Shown: positions 18,001 to 25,611 of the stretch, piece after piece
How positions within the stretch are numbered: position 1 is the first letter of the stretch
Layout: each line of letters starts with the position of its first letter
Source of the DNA: Carboxylicivirga sp.
Lineage (GTDB): Bacteria; Bacteroidota; Bacteroidia; Bacteroidales; Marinilabiliaceae
Length of the DNA stretch: 47,045 nt
Reading direction: 5' to 3'
Assembly (NCBI GenBank): GCA_025210475.1
Contig: JAOARW010000045.1
Span: 1-47,045, forward strand
Made by a program: the position numbers and the translations under genes
The notes under the pieces: generated by a model
The model's database searches: none
The model's input: the letters and a program-made list of their open reading frames with translations, nothing else
Told to the model about the DNA's origin: nothing

Positions 18001-18903
18001 TAGTTCGTTAAAGGATAAATCCAATACCTGCAATTGCCTGCAAGCCCTTAACGAAATATTGAAGGATTCGATTTTGTTAGAAGCGAGGTATAAACCTGTC
18101 AGACCAGTACAACCATTCAGTTTAAAATCAATTGTTTTAAGTTTATTATTACTCAATGCCAGTCTTTGAAGCGCATAACTCCCGCTTAAATCCGGGTTAA
18201 ACTCATTGATTTCATTATTGGATAGATTCAGCTCACGCAGCTTTTTTAAATCACTTAAATCACAATTAAAAGTCGTTAACTGATTATGATCGATAAAAAG
18301 TGTGTGCAACTGGGTTTGCTTTCCGGCATTCTGTTCATAGATTTCAATCTCATTATAACTCAATAACAAAACTTCAAGATTTGGCAGATAATTAAGGTCT
18401 ATCTTAAAGCTTTTAAGCTTATTCTTTATAACATTGATGCGTTTTAACGATCGGTTATTAGCTAAGTCATAAGAAAATGCATTCAATTGATTTCCCGAAA
18501 GTTCCAGCTCACGCAAGTCCTTTAAAACAGAGAAATTAGCGTGCAGCTTTTCAATTCCGTTTTCAGTCAGGTTTAAAACCTTCAGTTTGTTTTGCTCACC
18601 AAAGTTTAAAATACAACTTTCCAGACGATTATTGGATATGCTTAATTGTTCCAGATTTGGTAGAAAAGATAAGTCGGCCTCCAATGTATCCCGATCTAAA
18701 ACTCCATTTATACGAAGTCGCGTAATATGCCCGTTTCGATCGAAATAGACAAAGCCATAATCAGGTATACTATCCTGATCTTCATCTAATTCGGGGAATA
18801 TTTTTAATAATAACTCCAACTCCTTAACATCGGACTGGGCAGCCACATTGCCACCACCCATTATCAGAAAAAGAAGCCCTATTCTGAGTATGAACCTTAT
18901 CAT
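15007..18903 (-). CDS. Large exported leucine-rich-repeat protein
   Basis: 1298-residue exported protein; LRR solenoids usually bind proteins or glycans. Residues 1-22 form a signal peptide; NVAA before QSDV is a good signal peptidase I site and would leave Gln as first residue. Residues 84-911 are 36 consecutive repeats, each exactly 23 residues, with pattern LxxLxLSxNxLxxFxxxLxxCxx. Residues about 912-1004 look Ig-like (IDWFFNDKPV). From about 1006 a plant-type cap (ALHNFY...W1022...GW1028) starts a second block of about seven LRRs, and a second Ig-like region (IQWFKAGEKL) ends the protein. No recognised type IX sorting domain is visible, so final location is uncertain. It lies 54 bases downstream of the glutaminyl cyclase gene, probably in the same operon. 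Ligand unknown. Confidence 0.88.
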   Translation of the reverse strand: MIRFILRIGLLFLIMGGGNVAAQSDVKELELLLKIFPELDEDQDSIPDYGFVYFDRNGHITRLRINGVLDRDTLEADLSFLPNLEQLSISNNRLESCILNFGEQNKLKVLNLTENGIEKLHANFSVLKDLRELELSGNQLNAFSYDLANNRSLKRINVIKNKLKSFKIDLNYLPNLEVLLLSYNEIEIYEQNAGKQTQLHTLFIDHNQLTTFNCDLSDLKKLRELNLSNNEINEFNPDLSGSYALQRLALSNNKLKTIDFKLNGCTGLTGLYLASNKIESFNISLRACRQLQVLDLSFNELTAFSTELKHNPRLFKLLLNSNRITKFNVDLRFSKALREIDLWGNSLYKFDVNINACRNLEILNLGNNNLEFFAPSLRYNTRLNKLFLGNNRLSVFNQQLSNHPQLETLVLRNNRLYEFGAQLNRCKAINRVDLSFNHLTEFKYDLSTCPELRHLDISNNEISDFGVDFRRNWKLEVLKLNGNQINEFDAKLFHCPNLKEVELSNNLLKQFDIDLLNQHRLEILALNNNEIKEVKLKLFNCRDLKKLDLSHNQIDTFNLDLRANHKLEVLNLSHNQLNRFSDLKVNGFRMKVLDLSYNKLSHPSINFYLFPQLRELNLRGNYISRFNYNLRNNEQLVYLNLGENYLSYIESKLNYCPRLRYLILDHNDFKQFTHNLDSCKFLHTFDLSHNRLEYMGTRIGKMRKLRHLNLSNNRLSNISFSFKNLVELRYLNLSHNRLSFLDNNLDMCYNLESLLLQSNQLVQFDIEFDDLFYLTDIDLSNNELFFFVANLSNSFNLRSLDFSNNNIALLKLDLNECWFFESLDASNNIIEQAYFDFKGCSLLNDINLRNNKMKSLDLNVEWSPYLKKLYLDNNLLSELNINFSIGIEMDSITLHENHLSPEYLIGAYKTFAQNARLFTYENQYSPGLLKWQKINSSQSVYSLIARIEGLQIDWFFNDKPVKSNSNQLVINNRYKGLIECVLSHSELPDLTYSYKAYLNVEVPKEQVMALHNFYVEMQGDKWYSNEGWEQIKRGKRLPKSFTALHGIQLDLDGNVRSIELKNNHLRGYVPANFKAFKHLEHLDVANNEVAGFMTDDVLNPSLKTINMTGNFLRSFSADISQLDSLYSLNVSYNHLTEFSPVFADTVALKLMDVSHNRLDTIRYEAYSPNLVHLALNDNNLYQLNLDLTDCSQLDTIDLSMNYLKFEQLTPLLYRLPKKVGKLITGRQKVMYRLAYDNGIGAVYVNDVLDKTNTIQWFKAGEKLKTEKHYIGLKSDYYRDYSAFIENPFFPETSIRAVW

Positions 18904-18957
18904 TAAACGTAGATATTTTCCTGTTGCGAATTGTTAACGATTGTTAACAAACATAGT

Positions 18958-19998
18958 TTAATTATTTGAGTTATCAAAAAATGATGGACGCCAAACGATA
19001 ATAAAAGGCCAGTTTTTGCCTGTCAGGTATACGATTTTATCATTAGGATTATAAGCTATACCATTGAGCACACCTGCATTGGGGTACTGATAACGGTCCA
19101 GACAAGCTGCTGCATCAATTTCTAATTCCACCTTTCCTGTTTGTGGATTTATAACAACAACCTGGTCGCTTCCGAGTACATTAGCCCATATTTTTCCTTC
19201 AATATACTCCAACTCATTCAGGTAAGACACAGCCCCCCTATGGTTGAACACCTGAAAGCTTGAATCAATTTTATAGGTATTGGACAGATACAATAGCTCG
19301 TTACTTCCATTGGAAGCAATTAGGTGCTTGCCATCGAATGTTAGCCCCCATCCCTCCTGCTTGTAGGGATGCATACTTTTCTCCATCAATTTACCATCAA
19401 ACTCATACACCAAACCATCTTTCCAGGTTAGTAAAACTAATTTATCGCCATAAAAACTAATTCCTTCAGCAAATATTTTATCATTTAAAAACTGCTTATT
19501 TACCAGGTCGCCATTCTGGGGATTAAGTATACGCAGCGTCGATTCTCCAACCAAACCGGTTGACTCATACAGCTGATGATTATGCCATAACAAGCCTTGT
19601 GTAAAAGCCGCCTCGTCGTGCGATAGCAGTTCATAATCATCAATACTGATTTGCTTGGGTTCAACATCCGAAACCATGTACAAACGTTCGGCCGATTGCC
19701 GTTTTTTTCCACCCGAATAAAACGATAAACGAACATCATTAATGCCCGGGTTTAATTGAGATGCCGGCCATCTAAAATCAAATGAATCGACTCCGTAATA
19801 CACCTGCTTATTGCTGGCATTCACCACAGAGTCCAATTTGAATTTTCGATTATTTAAATGATAAATTAAAGTATCGTTGTACTTCACCACTTTCCATTGA
19901 GCATTATTGCCTGGCTGAGGATGCACCAAATACACACCACAACCAGATAAAAGTAACAGGCTTAGAAGCATAAAACTACTCAGACAGGCCTTAAACAT
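18958..19998 (-). CDS. Glutaminyl-peptide cyclotransferase, type I, lipoprotein
   Basis: Converts N-terminal Gln of exported proteins to pyroglutamate, releasing ammonia. A lipoprotein signal (LLLLSGC, C20) places it in the cell envelope. After an N-terminal beta domain to about residue 115, the rest is the five-bladed propeller of the plant-type family. Successive blade motifs are visible: AFTQGLLWHNHQLYESTGLVGES, FAEGISF, LTWKDGLVYEFD, EGWGLTFDGKHLIASNGS, LNELEYIEGKIWANVLGSDQVVVI and VLNGIAYNP...VYLTGKNWP. It sits one base after the aminotransferase gene and upstream of the LRR gene. In Bacteroidota many exported proteins begin with Gln after signal cleavage, which gives this enzyme a broad role. 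Confidence 0.92.
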   Translation of the reverse strand: MFKACLSSFMLLSLLLLSGCGVYLVHPQPGNNAQWKVVKYNDTLIYHLNNRKFKLDSVVNASNKQVYYGVDSFDFRWPASQLNPGINDVRLSFYSGGKKRQSAERLYMVSDVEPKQISIDDYELLSHDEAAFTQGLLWHNHQLYESTGLVGESTLRILNPQNGDLVNKQFLNDKIFAEGISFYGDKLVLLTWKDGLVYEFDGKLMEKSMHPYKQEGWGLTFDGKHLIASNGSNELLYLSNTYKIDSSFQVFNHRGAVSYLNELEYIEGKIWANVLGSDQVVVINPQTGKVELEIDAAACLDRYQYPNAGVLNGIAYNPNDKIVYLTGKNWPFIIVWRPSFFDNSNN

Positions 19999-19999
19999 A

Positions 20000-21166
20000 T
20001 TACCTTAAAGCTTCTGAAATCTGTACTAATGCCTGCTCTATAACCTTGCGTGGACTGGCAACATTCAACCTCATAAAACCTCTGCCCTCCTGACCGAAAC
20101 TCATGCCATCATTTAATCCAACCTTGGCTTTATCAACTAAAAAGCTTTTAAGTTCTTTCTGTGTCATGCCCAGCTTTCTGAAATCAATCCATGTTAAATA
20201 AGTGGCTTCCGGTCGATAAAACTGCAACTCTGGTAAGTTTTTAGCCAGATACGCTTCCAAGCTTAAAATATTAGCCTCAAGGTAACTTTTTAGGGCTTTT
20301 AACCAATCCCGTCCTTCATTATAGGCCGAGGTTAATGCCACACCACTAAATAGGTGCCCCATGTGCAACTGCAATCTGTTTTGGGTATCTCTGTAGGCTT
20401 TCAGTAGTTTCTCATTTGCTGTCACCACATAAGAAGTACTAAAACCAGCAATGTTAAAAGTCTTCGATGGCGCCATAAAAACAATGCTATTCATGGCAGC
20501 TTCGTTATGAAGCGATGCAAATGGAATGTGTTGGTGATCAAATAGGGCCAGATCTGAATGAATTTCGTCAGCCAATACCAAAACCTGATGACGGCTGCAA
20601 ATTTCATGAATCTTCTGTAATTCGTCTAAGGTCCAGACCCGTCCTACCGGATTGTGCGGCGAACACAGCAAAAACACTTTTGTCGTTTCCTGTGAAGCCT
20701 GTTCTTCCAGCAGGTTAAAATCTATCTCATAACGTCCATCGCGGTTGATCAAACTATTCTTAATAACACGTCGGCCATTATCGGCTATTACCGAATAAAA
20801 AGGAGGATATACAGGGGTGTTAATAATTACCCCATCCCCCTTATTAGTAAAAGCTAATATTGAAAACGCCAAAGCAGGTACAACTCCTGGCGAGTATTCG
20901 ATCCAATCTGCATTGATTGGCCACTGATGTTGTGTACCACACCAATTAACAATTGCATTCGTAAACTCTTCTTTTCGAATTGTGTAACCATAAACCTCAT
21001 GCCGCGCACGATCAACAATGGCTTTTTGAACAGCCGCTGGAGCTGCAAAATCCATATCGGCCACCCATAATGGTAAAACATCATTGGTACCAAAATAACG
21101 TTCTCTCAGATCAAACTTATAGGCATTTGTTCCTGATCGATCAATTACTCTATCAAAGTCATACAT
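20000..21166 (-). CDS. MalY/PatB-type PLP aminotransferase, putative cystathionine beta-lyase
   Basis: Fold type I PLP enzyme of 388 residues. Family members split cystathionine or other S-conjugates to homocysteine or a thiol, pyruvate and ammonia; some also transaminate. The N-terminal YDFDRVIDRSGTNAYKFD and LPLWVADMDF (31-40) are typical of the MalY/PatB branch. The active site shows CSPHNPVGRVW (N172), the cofactor Asp in LADEIHSD (D200) and the Schiff-base lysine in MAPSKTFNIAG (K235), with a C-terminal Arg in FMRLNVASPR. It precedes the cyclase gene by one base. A metabolic reason for that pairing is not obvious. Exact substrate cannot be told from sequence. Confidence 0.88.
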   Translation of the reverse strand: MYDFDRVIDRSGTNAYKFDLRERYFGTNDVLPLWVADMDFAAPAAVQKAIVDRARHEVYGYTIRKEEFTNAIVNWCGTQHQWPINADWIEYSPGVVPALAFSILAFTNKGDGVIINTPVYPPFYSVIADNGRRVIKNSLINRDGRYEIDFNLLEEQASQETTKVFLLCSPHNPVGRVWTLDELQKIHEICSRHQVLVLADEIHSDLALFDHQHIPFASLHNEAAMNSIVFMAPSKTFNIAGFSTSYVVTANEKLLKAYRDTQNRLQLHMGHLFSGVALTSAYNEGRDWLKALKSYLEANILSLEAYLAKNLPELQFYRPEATYLTWIDFRKLGMTQKELKSFLVDKAKVGLNDGMSFGQEGRGFMRLNVASPRKVIEQALVQISEALR

Positions 21167-21188
21167 AGCAGCTCATTATAGTTTGTAG

Positions 21189-21212
21189 CAAAAAAAAGGG
21201 CCGAAGCCCTTT
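21189..21212 (-). terminator. Terminator after the DUF4625-like gene
   Basis: Minus strand AAAGGGC-TTCG-GCCCTTT followed by TTTTT: a stable UUCG tetraloop hairpin 23 bases after the stop codon. It separates this gene from the downstream aminotransferase operon. Confidence 0.87.
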
Positions 21213-21234
21213 AAATATTTTCAGAATAGAAATA

Positions 21235-21705
21235 TTAGTTTCCTATTTTAATTTCGATCGTTTCAGTACTTACGTTCGGTTCTGTAGCATTATCGCTCAT
21301 TGTAAAAGTCAATCGGTAAATACCACTCAAACAAGCAGCTTCAATTGGCTCCTTAAACAATTGGGCTTCATTGACATCCTGCGATTTTGAACCGTTAAAA
21401 CTAATCGTATGAACCTCATTGTTTTCAGCAGGAGACCATGGCGATCCAACACCTTTTAATTCGGCTGATCCAGGCAATCCACTTATATATTCAATGGTAA
21501 TTTTACAATCTTTCAGACCACGGTTATCATTAAAGGTAGCTACCAATGGTAAAGCTTCTCCTCTTTTATAAATTTCCGTTGTATTTGGTGTTGTAATTTC
21601 CACAGTTGGACCTTGTGTATCCGGTCCATCATCTCCTCCTCCACAAGCTATTGTTGCAAATACTAGCAAGCACAGAGCAAAGGTCTTTGTTAATTTTGTT
21701 ATCAT
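21235..21705 (-). CDS. DUF4625-like lipoprotein
   Basis: Small predicted lipoprotein of 156 residues. Starting at the ATG at 21705, MITKLTKTFALCLLVFATIAC gives a clean lipobox with C21, followed by GGGDDG and an Ig-like beta domain (GPTVEITTPNTTEIYKRGEALPLVATF...). The pattern of a small TxP-led beta domain with an acidic linker matches DUF4625-type proteins; function is unknown. An in-frame ATG 12 codons upstream is rejected because it overlaps the predicted -7 promoter element. A terminator follows, so the gene is probably a single transcription unit. Confidence 0.78.
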   Translation of the reverse strand: MITKLTKTFALCLLVFATIACGGGDDGPDTQGPTVEITTPNTTEIYKRGEALPLVATFNDNRGLKDCKITIEYISGLPGSAELKGVGSPWSPAENNEVHTISFNGSKSQDVNEAQLFKEPIEAACLSGIYRLTFTMSDNATEPNVSTETIEIKIGN

Positions 21706-21722
21706 AGGTTCAAATTTTAGTA

Positions 21723-21730
21723 CAAATATA
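21723..21730 (-). promoter_or_regulatory. -7 element TATATTTG before the DUF4625-like gene
   Basis: Exact TAnnTTTG on the minus strand, 17 bases before the ATG at 21705, giving a leader of about 10-12 bases. It fixes the start codon, because the longer frame would begin inside the promoter. Confidence 0.6.
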
Positions 21731-21872
21731 ATTTTTTGCACGTAACGCGTATCATGATTTTTTGAATAATTGCCAAATTATGGTCATTTAGTTATTAACA
21801 GAACAAGTTACAAAGCTTTCGGCAAAAAATCAGAAATGATTGCAATAAAACTATTTTACAAAACCTTAACGA

Positions 21873-22856
21873 TTACTTAAGGTGCTCCCAATACCAGCCT
21901 ATTGCTTCTCTTAGCCCTTCTTTAATGCTGTATTTGGGATCATATCCTAGTAATTTGGCTCCTTTTTCGATGGAAGCCAAACTGTGAGGAATATCGCCTT
22001 CGCGGTTGGGTCCGTATTTAATCTCAACATTTTTAATTGACTCATCAAAATCACTCAGAAATTCCCTTAAATAAGACACCAGCTCATTAAGCGTTGTACG
22101 TTGACCATAAGCCACATTATAAACCGTATTAATGGCCTCCTCATTTTCGGCCAAAGCCGCTAATTCATTAGCCTGAAGAACATTTTCGATATAGGTAAAA
22201 TCACGCGAATAAGTGCCATCTCCATTAATTATGGGCGATTCTTTATTAATCAGGGATTTTACAAATTTAGGAATCACGGCCGCATAGGCTCCATCCGGAT
22301 CCTGTCGTCTGCCGAAAACATTAAAGTAACGCAAGCCAATTATCTCCATATTATACAAGCGTGCAAACACATCGGCATACAACTCATTTACATATTTCGT
22401 AATGGCATATGGCGACAGTGGTTTACCAATGACATCCTCAACCTTTGGCAGGTTAGTACTATCACCATAGGTGGATGAACTGGCCGCATATACAATGCGT
22501 TTCACCCCATTATCGCGGGCCGCAATCAATACATTCATAAATCCTGATACATTCACTTCATTTGAAGTAATCGGATCTTTAATGGAACGCGGCACCGACC
22601 CTAAGGCAGCCTGATGAAAGATGATCTCAACACCATCAACAGCCTTGCGGCAATCATCCATATTACGAATATCCCCTTCGATCAGAGTAAAATTCTTATT
22701 ATCCAGAAAAGCCTGAATATTCTCACGCTTACCGGTGGCAAAATTATCCAGACAACGAACTTTATTATTCTGTCTAAGCAGTTTATCGCAAAGGTTGGAA
22801 CCAATAAAACCGGCACCTCCAGTCACTAATATGTTTTTGTTTTCCAGTTGAGGCAT
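21873..22856 (-). CDS. NAD-dependent UDP-N-acetylglucosamine 4-epimerase, WbpP/TviC-like
   Basis: Extended short-chain dehydrogenase of 327 residues that interconverts UDP-GlcNAc(A) and UDP-GalNAc(A) for surface polysaccharide. The dinucleotide motif is GGAGFIG (13-19), the catalytic set is S127 with Y150 and K154 ([17 protein letters not shown]). The segments [40 protein letters not shown] and [16 protein letters not shown] resemble the WbpP branch closely, more than plain GalE. It stands alone, about 15 kb from the export genes in this window; no glycosyltransferase accompanies it. The 267 bases upstream (22857-23123) hold a near match GACATTTG (22902-22909) and nothing else clear. Confidence 0.88.
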   Translation of the reverse strand: MPQLENKNILVTGGAGFIGSNLCDKLLRQNNKVRCLDNFATGKRENIQAFLDNKNFTLIEGDIRNMDDCRKAVDGVEIIFHQAALGSVPRSIKDPITSNEVNVSGFMNVLIAARDNGVKRIVYAASSSTYGDSTNLPKVEDVIGKPLSPYAITKYVNELYADVFARLYNMEIIGLRYFNVFGRRQDPDGAYAAVIPKFVKSLINKESPIINGDGTYSRDFTYIENVLQANELAALAENEEAINTVYNVAYGQRTTLNELVSYLREFLSDFDESIKNVEIKYGPNREGDIPHSLASIEKGAKLLGYDPKYSIKEGLREAIGWYWEHLK

Positions 22857-23123
22857 ATGATTAAATTTTAAGCTCTAAAATTAATAAAGCATTTATTCAC
22901 ACAAATGTCTTTCGACATCATTTTTATGCTGTTGGTCAAATCATTAATAACAATTCGCTATCAGCACTCTGCAAATCATTCTTTGGGGAAGATTCAATAA
23001 AGATAACTTTTAAAGTCACCTATCCTCAAAGTAAGCCTACAGGGCATTTCCCATGAAATTCAGAGGAGAAAAATCTGATCCAAAGGCAAGCCCCTGGGAA
23101 TTTTATTGATTAAAAAAATGACA

Positions 23124-23152
23124 TAAAAAAAGCGACTCGAAAGTCGCTTTTT
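23124..23152 (-). terminator. Terminator of the zapB-like/zapA/rny unit
   Basis: Minus strand AAAAAGCGACT-TTCG-AGTCGCTTTTTT: an 11-bp stem with a TTCG loop and T-run, 18 bases after the rny stop. Confidence 0.92.
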
Positions 23153-23170
23153 CAACAATATCTAAATCAA

Positions 23171-24712
23171 TTATTTTGCATAACTAATGGCTCGCGTTTC
23201 ACGAATTACCGTAATCTTCACCTGTCCCGGATACGTCATCTCCGTTTGGATCTTACGGGCAATGTCATACGACAATTCTTCAGCTTCCTTATCCGAAGTC
23301 TTCTCAGCCCCTACAATCACGCGCAGTTCACGTCCGGCCTGAATAGCATAAGTCTTCAATACGCCTGGATAAGATAAAGCCAGGTTTTCAAGGTCTTTCA
23401 GTCGCTTGATATACGCCTCGATAATTTCGCGACGCGCACCAGGACGTGCACCTGAAATCGCATCACACACCTGAACAATTGGCGCAATCATGGTTGTCAT
23501 CTCCACTTCGTCGTGGTGAGCACCAATGGCATTGCAGATATCCGCCTTTTCTTTGTATTTCTCAGCCAGCTTCATACCCAATATCGCGTGTGGTAATTCC
23601 GGATCTTCATCCGATACCTTACCAATATCGTGTAATAATCCAGCTCGCTTGGCACGCTTGGCATTCAAACCTAATTCGGTAGCCATAATGGCACACAAAT
23701 TAGCTGTTTCGCGTGAATGTTGTAACAAGTTCTGCCCATACGATGAACGGTACTTCATTTTACCCACCAACTTAATTAACTCAGAATGCAGACCATGAAT
23801 TCCCAGATCAATCGCCGTTCGTTTACCGGTTTCAAGAATTTCTTCTTCCACCTGCTTACGAACCTTGTTTACCACTTCTTCAATGCGAGCCGGGTGAATA
23901 CGTCCATCTGTTACCAATTGGTGTAAAGCCAATCGGGCAATCTCACGACGCATCGGATCAAAAGCTGATAACACGATCGCTTCAGGGGTATCATCCACGA
24001 TGATCTCCACGCCTGTGGCGGCCTCTAAAGCACGAATATTTCGGCCTTCCCGACCAATGATTCGTCCCTTCATCTCATCCGAATCAATGTGGAAAATCGT
24101 CACTGAATTTTCAATGGCTGTTTCGGTAGCTACACGCTGAACAGTCTGCAAAACAATTCGCTTGGCTTCTTTATTGGCGTTGATCTTCGCATCGTCCATA
24201 ATGTCGTTGATGTACGACATGGCTTCGGTTTTTGCTTCCGCCTTCATGCTTTCAATCAACATTTCTTTAGCTTCATCGCCCGACATACCAGAAATAGCTT
24301 CCAACTGCTCAACTTGTTGTTTGTGTGCTTTATTAACCTCGTCGGTTTTCTTTTCCACAATCTCCAATTGGGCATTCAGGTTTTCACGAATCACCTCTAC
24401 TTCTTTCTTCTTGCGATTGTTTTCTTCAATTCGCTGCGAAAGGTTCGATTCTTTTTGCTTCAACTTGTTTTCGGCGTTTACCATTTTAGAGTTACGCGAG
24501 TTGATTTCCTTCTCATGCTCGGTACGTAACTGCAAAAACTTTTCTTTCGCCTGTAAAATCTTATCCTTCTTAATGACTTCCGCTTCCGCTTCTGCCTCCT
24601 TCACAATTCGCTCACTCCTTGTTTTTAGAGCCTTGGTAATAATCAGCCATGTTACCAATCCTCCTAACAATAATGCTCCAATTGCGATTCCTATAACTAA
24701 TGGTAATTCCAT
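23171..24712 (-). CDS. rny: Ribonuclease Y
   Basis: Membrane-anchored endoribonuclease that starts mRNA decay. From the ATG at 24712 the protein is 513 residues: an N-terminal membrane helix (about 3-26), a long charged coiled coil to about residue 190, a KH RNA-binding domain with [15 protein letters not shown], and an HD domain with the metal-binding pair in GLLHDIGK and GAHHDE. Length matches RNase Y (about 515). A longer frame begins at a TTG at 24736, eight codons upstream; the ATG is preferred because the membrane helix then starts at the usual place. It follows zapA by 103 bases, in which a long hairpin can form. Confidence 0.95.
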   Translation of the reverse strand: MELPLVIGIAIGALLLGGLVTWLIITKALKTRSERIVKEAEAEAEVIKKDKILQAKEKFLQLRTEHEKEINSRNSKMVNAENKLKQKESNLSQRIEENNRKKKEVEVIRENLNAQLEIVEKKTDEVNKAHKQQVEQLEAISGMSGDEAKEMLIESMKAEAKTEAMSYINDIMDDAKINANKEAKRIVLQTVQRVATETAIENSVTIFHIDSDEMKGRIIGREGRNIRALEAATGVEIIVDDTPEAIVLSAFDPMRREIARLALHQLVTDGRIHPARIEEVVNKVRKQVEEEILETGKRTAIDLGIHGLHSELIKLVGKMKYRSSYGQNLLQHSRETANLCAIMATELGLNAKRAKRAGLLHDIGKVSDEDPELPHAILGMKLAEKYKEKADICNAIGAHHDEVEMTTMIAPIVQVCDAISGARPGARREIIEAYIKRLKDLENLALSYPGVLKTYAIQAGRELRVIVGAEKTSDKEAEELSYDIARKIQTEMTYPGQVKITVIRETRAISYAK

Positions 24713-24738
24713 GTTTATCGCATTTATATATAACAAAA

Positions 24739-24788
24739 CCGCATTAAATCATCTTTTCTCAGTTAAAGAAAAAAGATAAGTAATGCGG
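24739..24788 (-). promoter_or_regulatory. Long hairpin between zapA and rny
   Basis: Outer arms CCGCATTA/TAATGCGG (8 bp) enclose inner arms ATCTTTT/AAAAGAT (7 bp). On the minus strand the outer stem is followed by TTTTGTT, so it may act as a weak terminator, an RNA-stability element, or a self-regulatory cleavage site for RNase Y. Confidence 0.45.
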
Positions 24789-24815
24789 GTAAATTTCTTA
24801 ATTTAAAATACTTAA

Positions 24816-25121
24816 CTAAAAAACACGATCTGTTTTATCAGCCAGTACATTATCTAATTGCTCATTTAAATCACGAACCAAAGCAATAAATGGATCGACA
24901 TCGTGCCGGTTTTCCAATTCCAACAATTTAATGACGTACTGCAAGGTGGCCATGGCCAAAAAATCCTGTACGTCCTTATCTGAATACCGTTGTTTATATT
25001 GTAAAACCTTTTCGTTGATCAATTTAGCAGCTAAACGAATACGCTCTTCATCATTACGATCGATTCGTAATGGATAATACCTGTCGGCAATATTTACACG
25101 TATTGAGAGTTTCTCGTCCAT
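24816..25121 (-). CDS. zapA: Cell division protein ZapA
   Basis: 101-residue cytosolic protein that bundles FtsZ filaments at the division ring. The N-terminal LSIRVNIADRYYPLRIDRNDEERIRLAAKLINEKV is the ZapA head domain, followed by a helix (VQDFLAMATLQYVIKLLELE) that makes the tetrameric coiled coil. Length is normal. It lies 9 bases downstream of a small coiled-coil gene and 103 bases upstream of rny. In many Bacteroidota these genes occur in the same order. Confidence 0.92.
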   Translation of the reverse strand: MDEKLSIRVNIADRYYPLRIDRNDEERIRLAAKLINEKVLQYKQRYSDKDVQDFLAMATLQYVIKLLELENRHDVDPFIALVRDLNEQLDNVLADKTDRVF

Positions 25122-25130
25122 TTAACTTAC

Positions 25131-25424
25131 TTATCGGTTTAAAAGCGCAATACACTTATCAATTTCCCGCACAATTTGGCTAATCCGTTTTTTGGTATCT
25201 CCCGCTTCCGTTGAGCCGGCAACCAAATCTTTCGTTAATTTTAAATTGTTGAATCGTTGCTCCAGATTATGGTACTCATTGGAAGCAACCTCTAATTGAC
25301 TTGTTAATTTATCTTTCTCATTTTCCAACATTTGCACCTCTGATTTTAAGCTTTGGTACTGTTGCACAAGTCTGTTTATTTTCTCTTTTAGCTCAACAAT
25401 TAGTTCGCTATTTGGATTTGTCAT
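25131..25424 (-). CDS. Small coiled-coil protein upstream of zapA (ZapB-like)
   Basis: 97-residue protein from the ATG at 25424. Residues about 8-70 form a near-continuous coiled coil (ELKEKINRLVQQYQSLKSEV...NEYHNLEQRFNNLK), followed by a short KKRISQIVREIDKCIALLN helix. No enzymatic motif. Its place directly before zapA and its ZapB-like character suggest a division-ring partner of ZapA, which is inference. A TTG five codons further upstream is rejected because it almost abuts the -7 promoter element. Confidence 0.7.
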   Translation of the reverse strand: MTNPNSELIVELKEKINRLVQQYQSLKSEVQMLENEKDKLTSQLEVASNEYHNLEQRFNNLKLTKDLVAGSTEAGDTKKRISQIVREIDKCIALLNR

Positions 25425-25441
25425 GGCCAAATTTTTCAATA

Positions 25442-25449
25442 CAAAGTTA
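25442..25449 (-). promoter_or_regulatory. -7 element TAACTTTG of the zapB-like/zapA/rny unit
   Basis: Exact TAnnTTTG on the minus strand, 17 bases before the ATG at 25424; the predicted leader is only about 10 bases. No convincing -33 TTTG, but the upstream stretch is an A/T run. Confidence 0.55.
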
Positions 25450-25568
25450 ACATTGGTTTTAAAATATAAAAAAAAACCTTTAACTCTTTTGATGGTTAAC
25501 TTAACAAAGATCGATCTTATTCGATAAACCAGCCAACCATTGAGAAAGCAAGATAATTAAATTTCAGC

Positions 25569-25576
25569 TACATTTG
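25569..25576 (+). promoter_or_regulatory. -7 element TACATTTG of the ygiQ gene
   Basis: Exact TAnnTTTG. Transcription would start near 25581-25583, which leaves about 30 bases before the ATG at 25612 but only 2-4 before the in-frame ATG at 25585. Confidence 0.6.
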
Positions 25577-25611
25577 TCGCCGATATGAGAAAAACTGAGC
25601 GAAGGAATAAA

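Noticed and set aside
21706..21741. Longer start for the DUF4625-like lipoprotein
   Set aside because: The upstream ATG overlaps the TATATTTG promoter element, and the extra residues spoil the lipoprotein signal.
24713..24736. TTG start for RNase Y, eight codons upstream
   Set aside because: The ATG at 24712 gives the usual length and the usual place of the membrane helix.
24162..24779. 205-codon plus-strand frame opposite rny
   Set aside because: It is the mirror of the RNase Y coiled-coil region; the Ser/Phe-rich composition is what the reverse strand of Glu/Lys-rich code gives.
24713..24815. 6S RNA next to zapA
   Set aside because: 6S RNA lies beside zapA in some Proteobacteria, but this gap is only 103 bases and shows one hairpin without the 6S bulge form.
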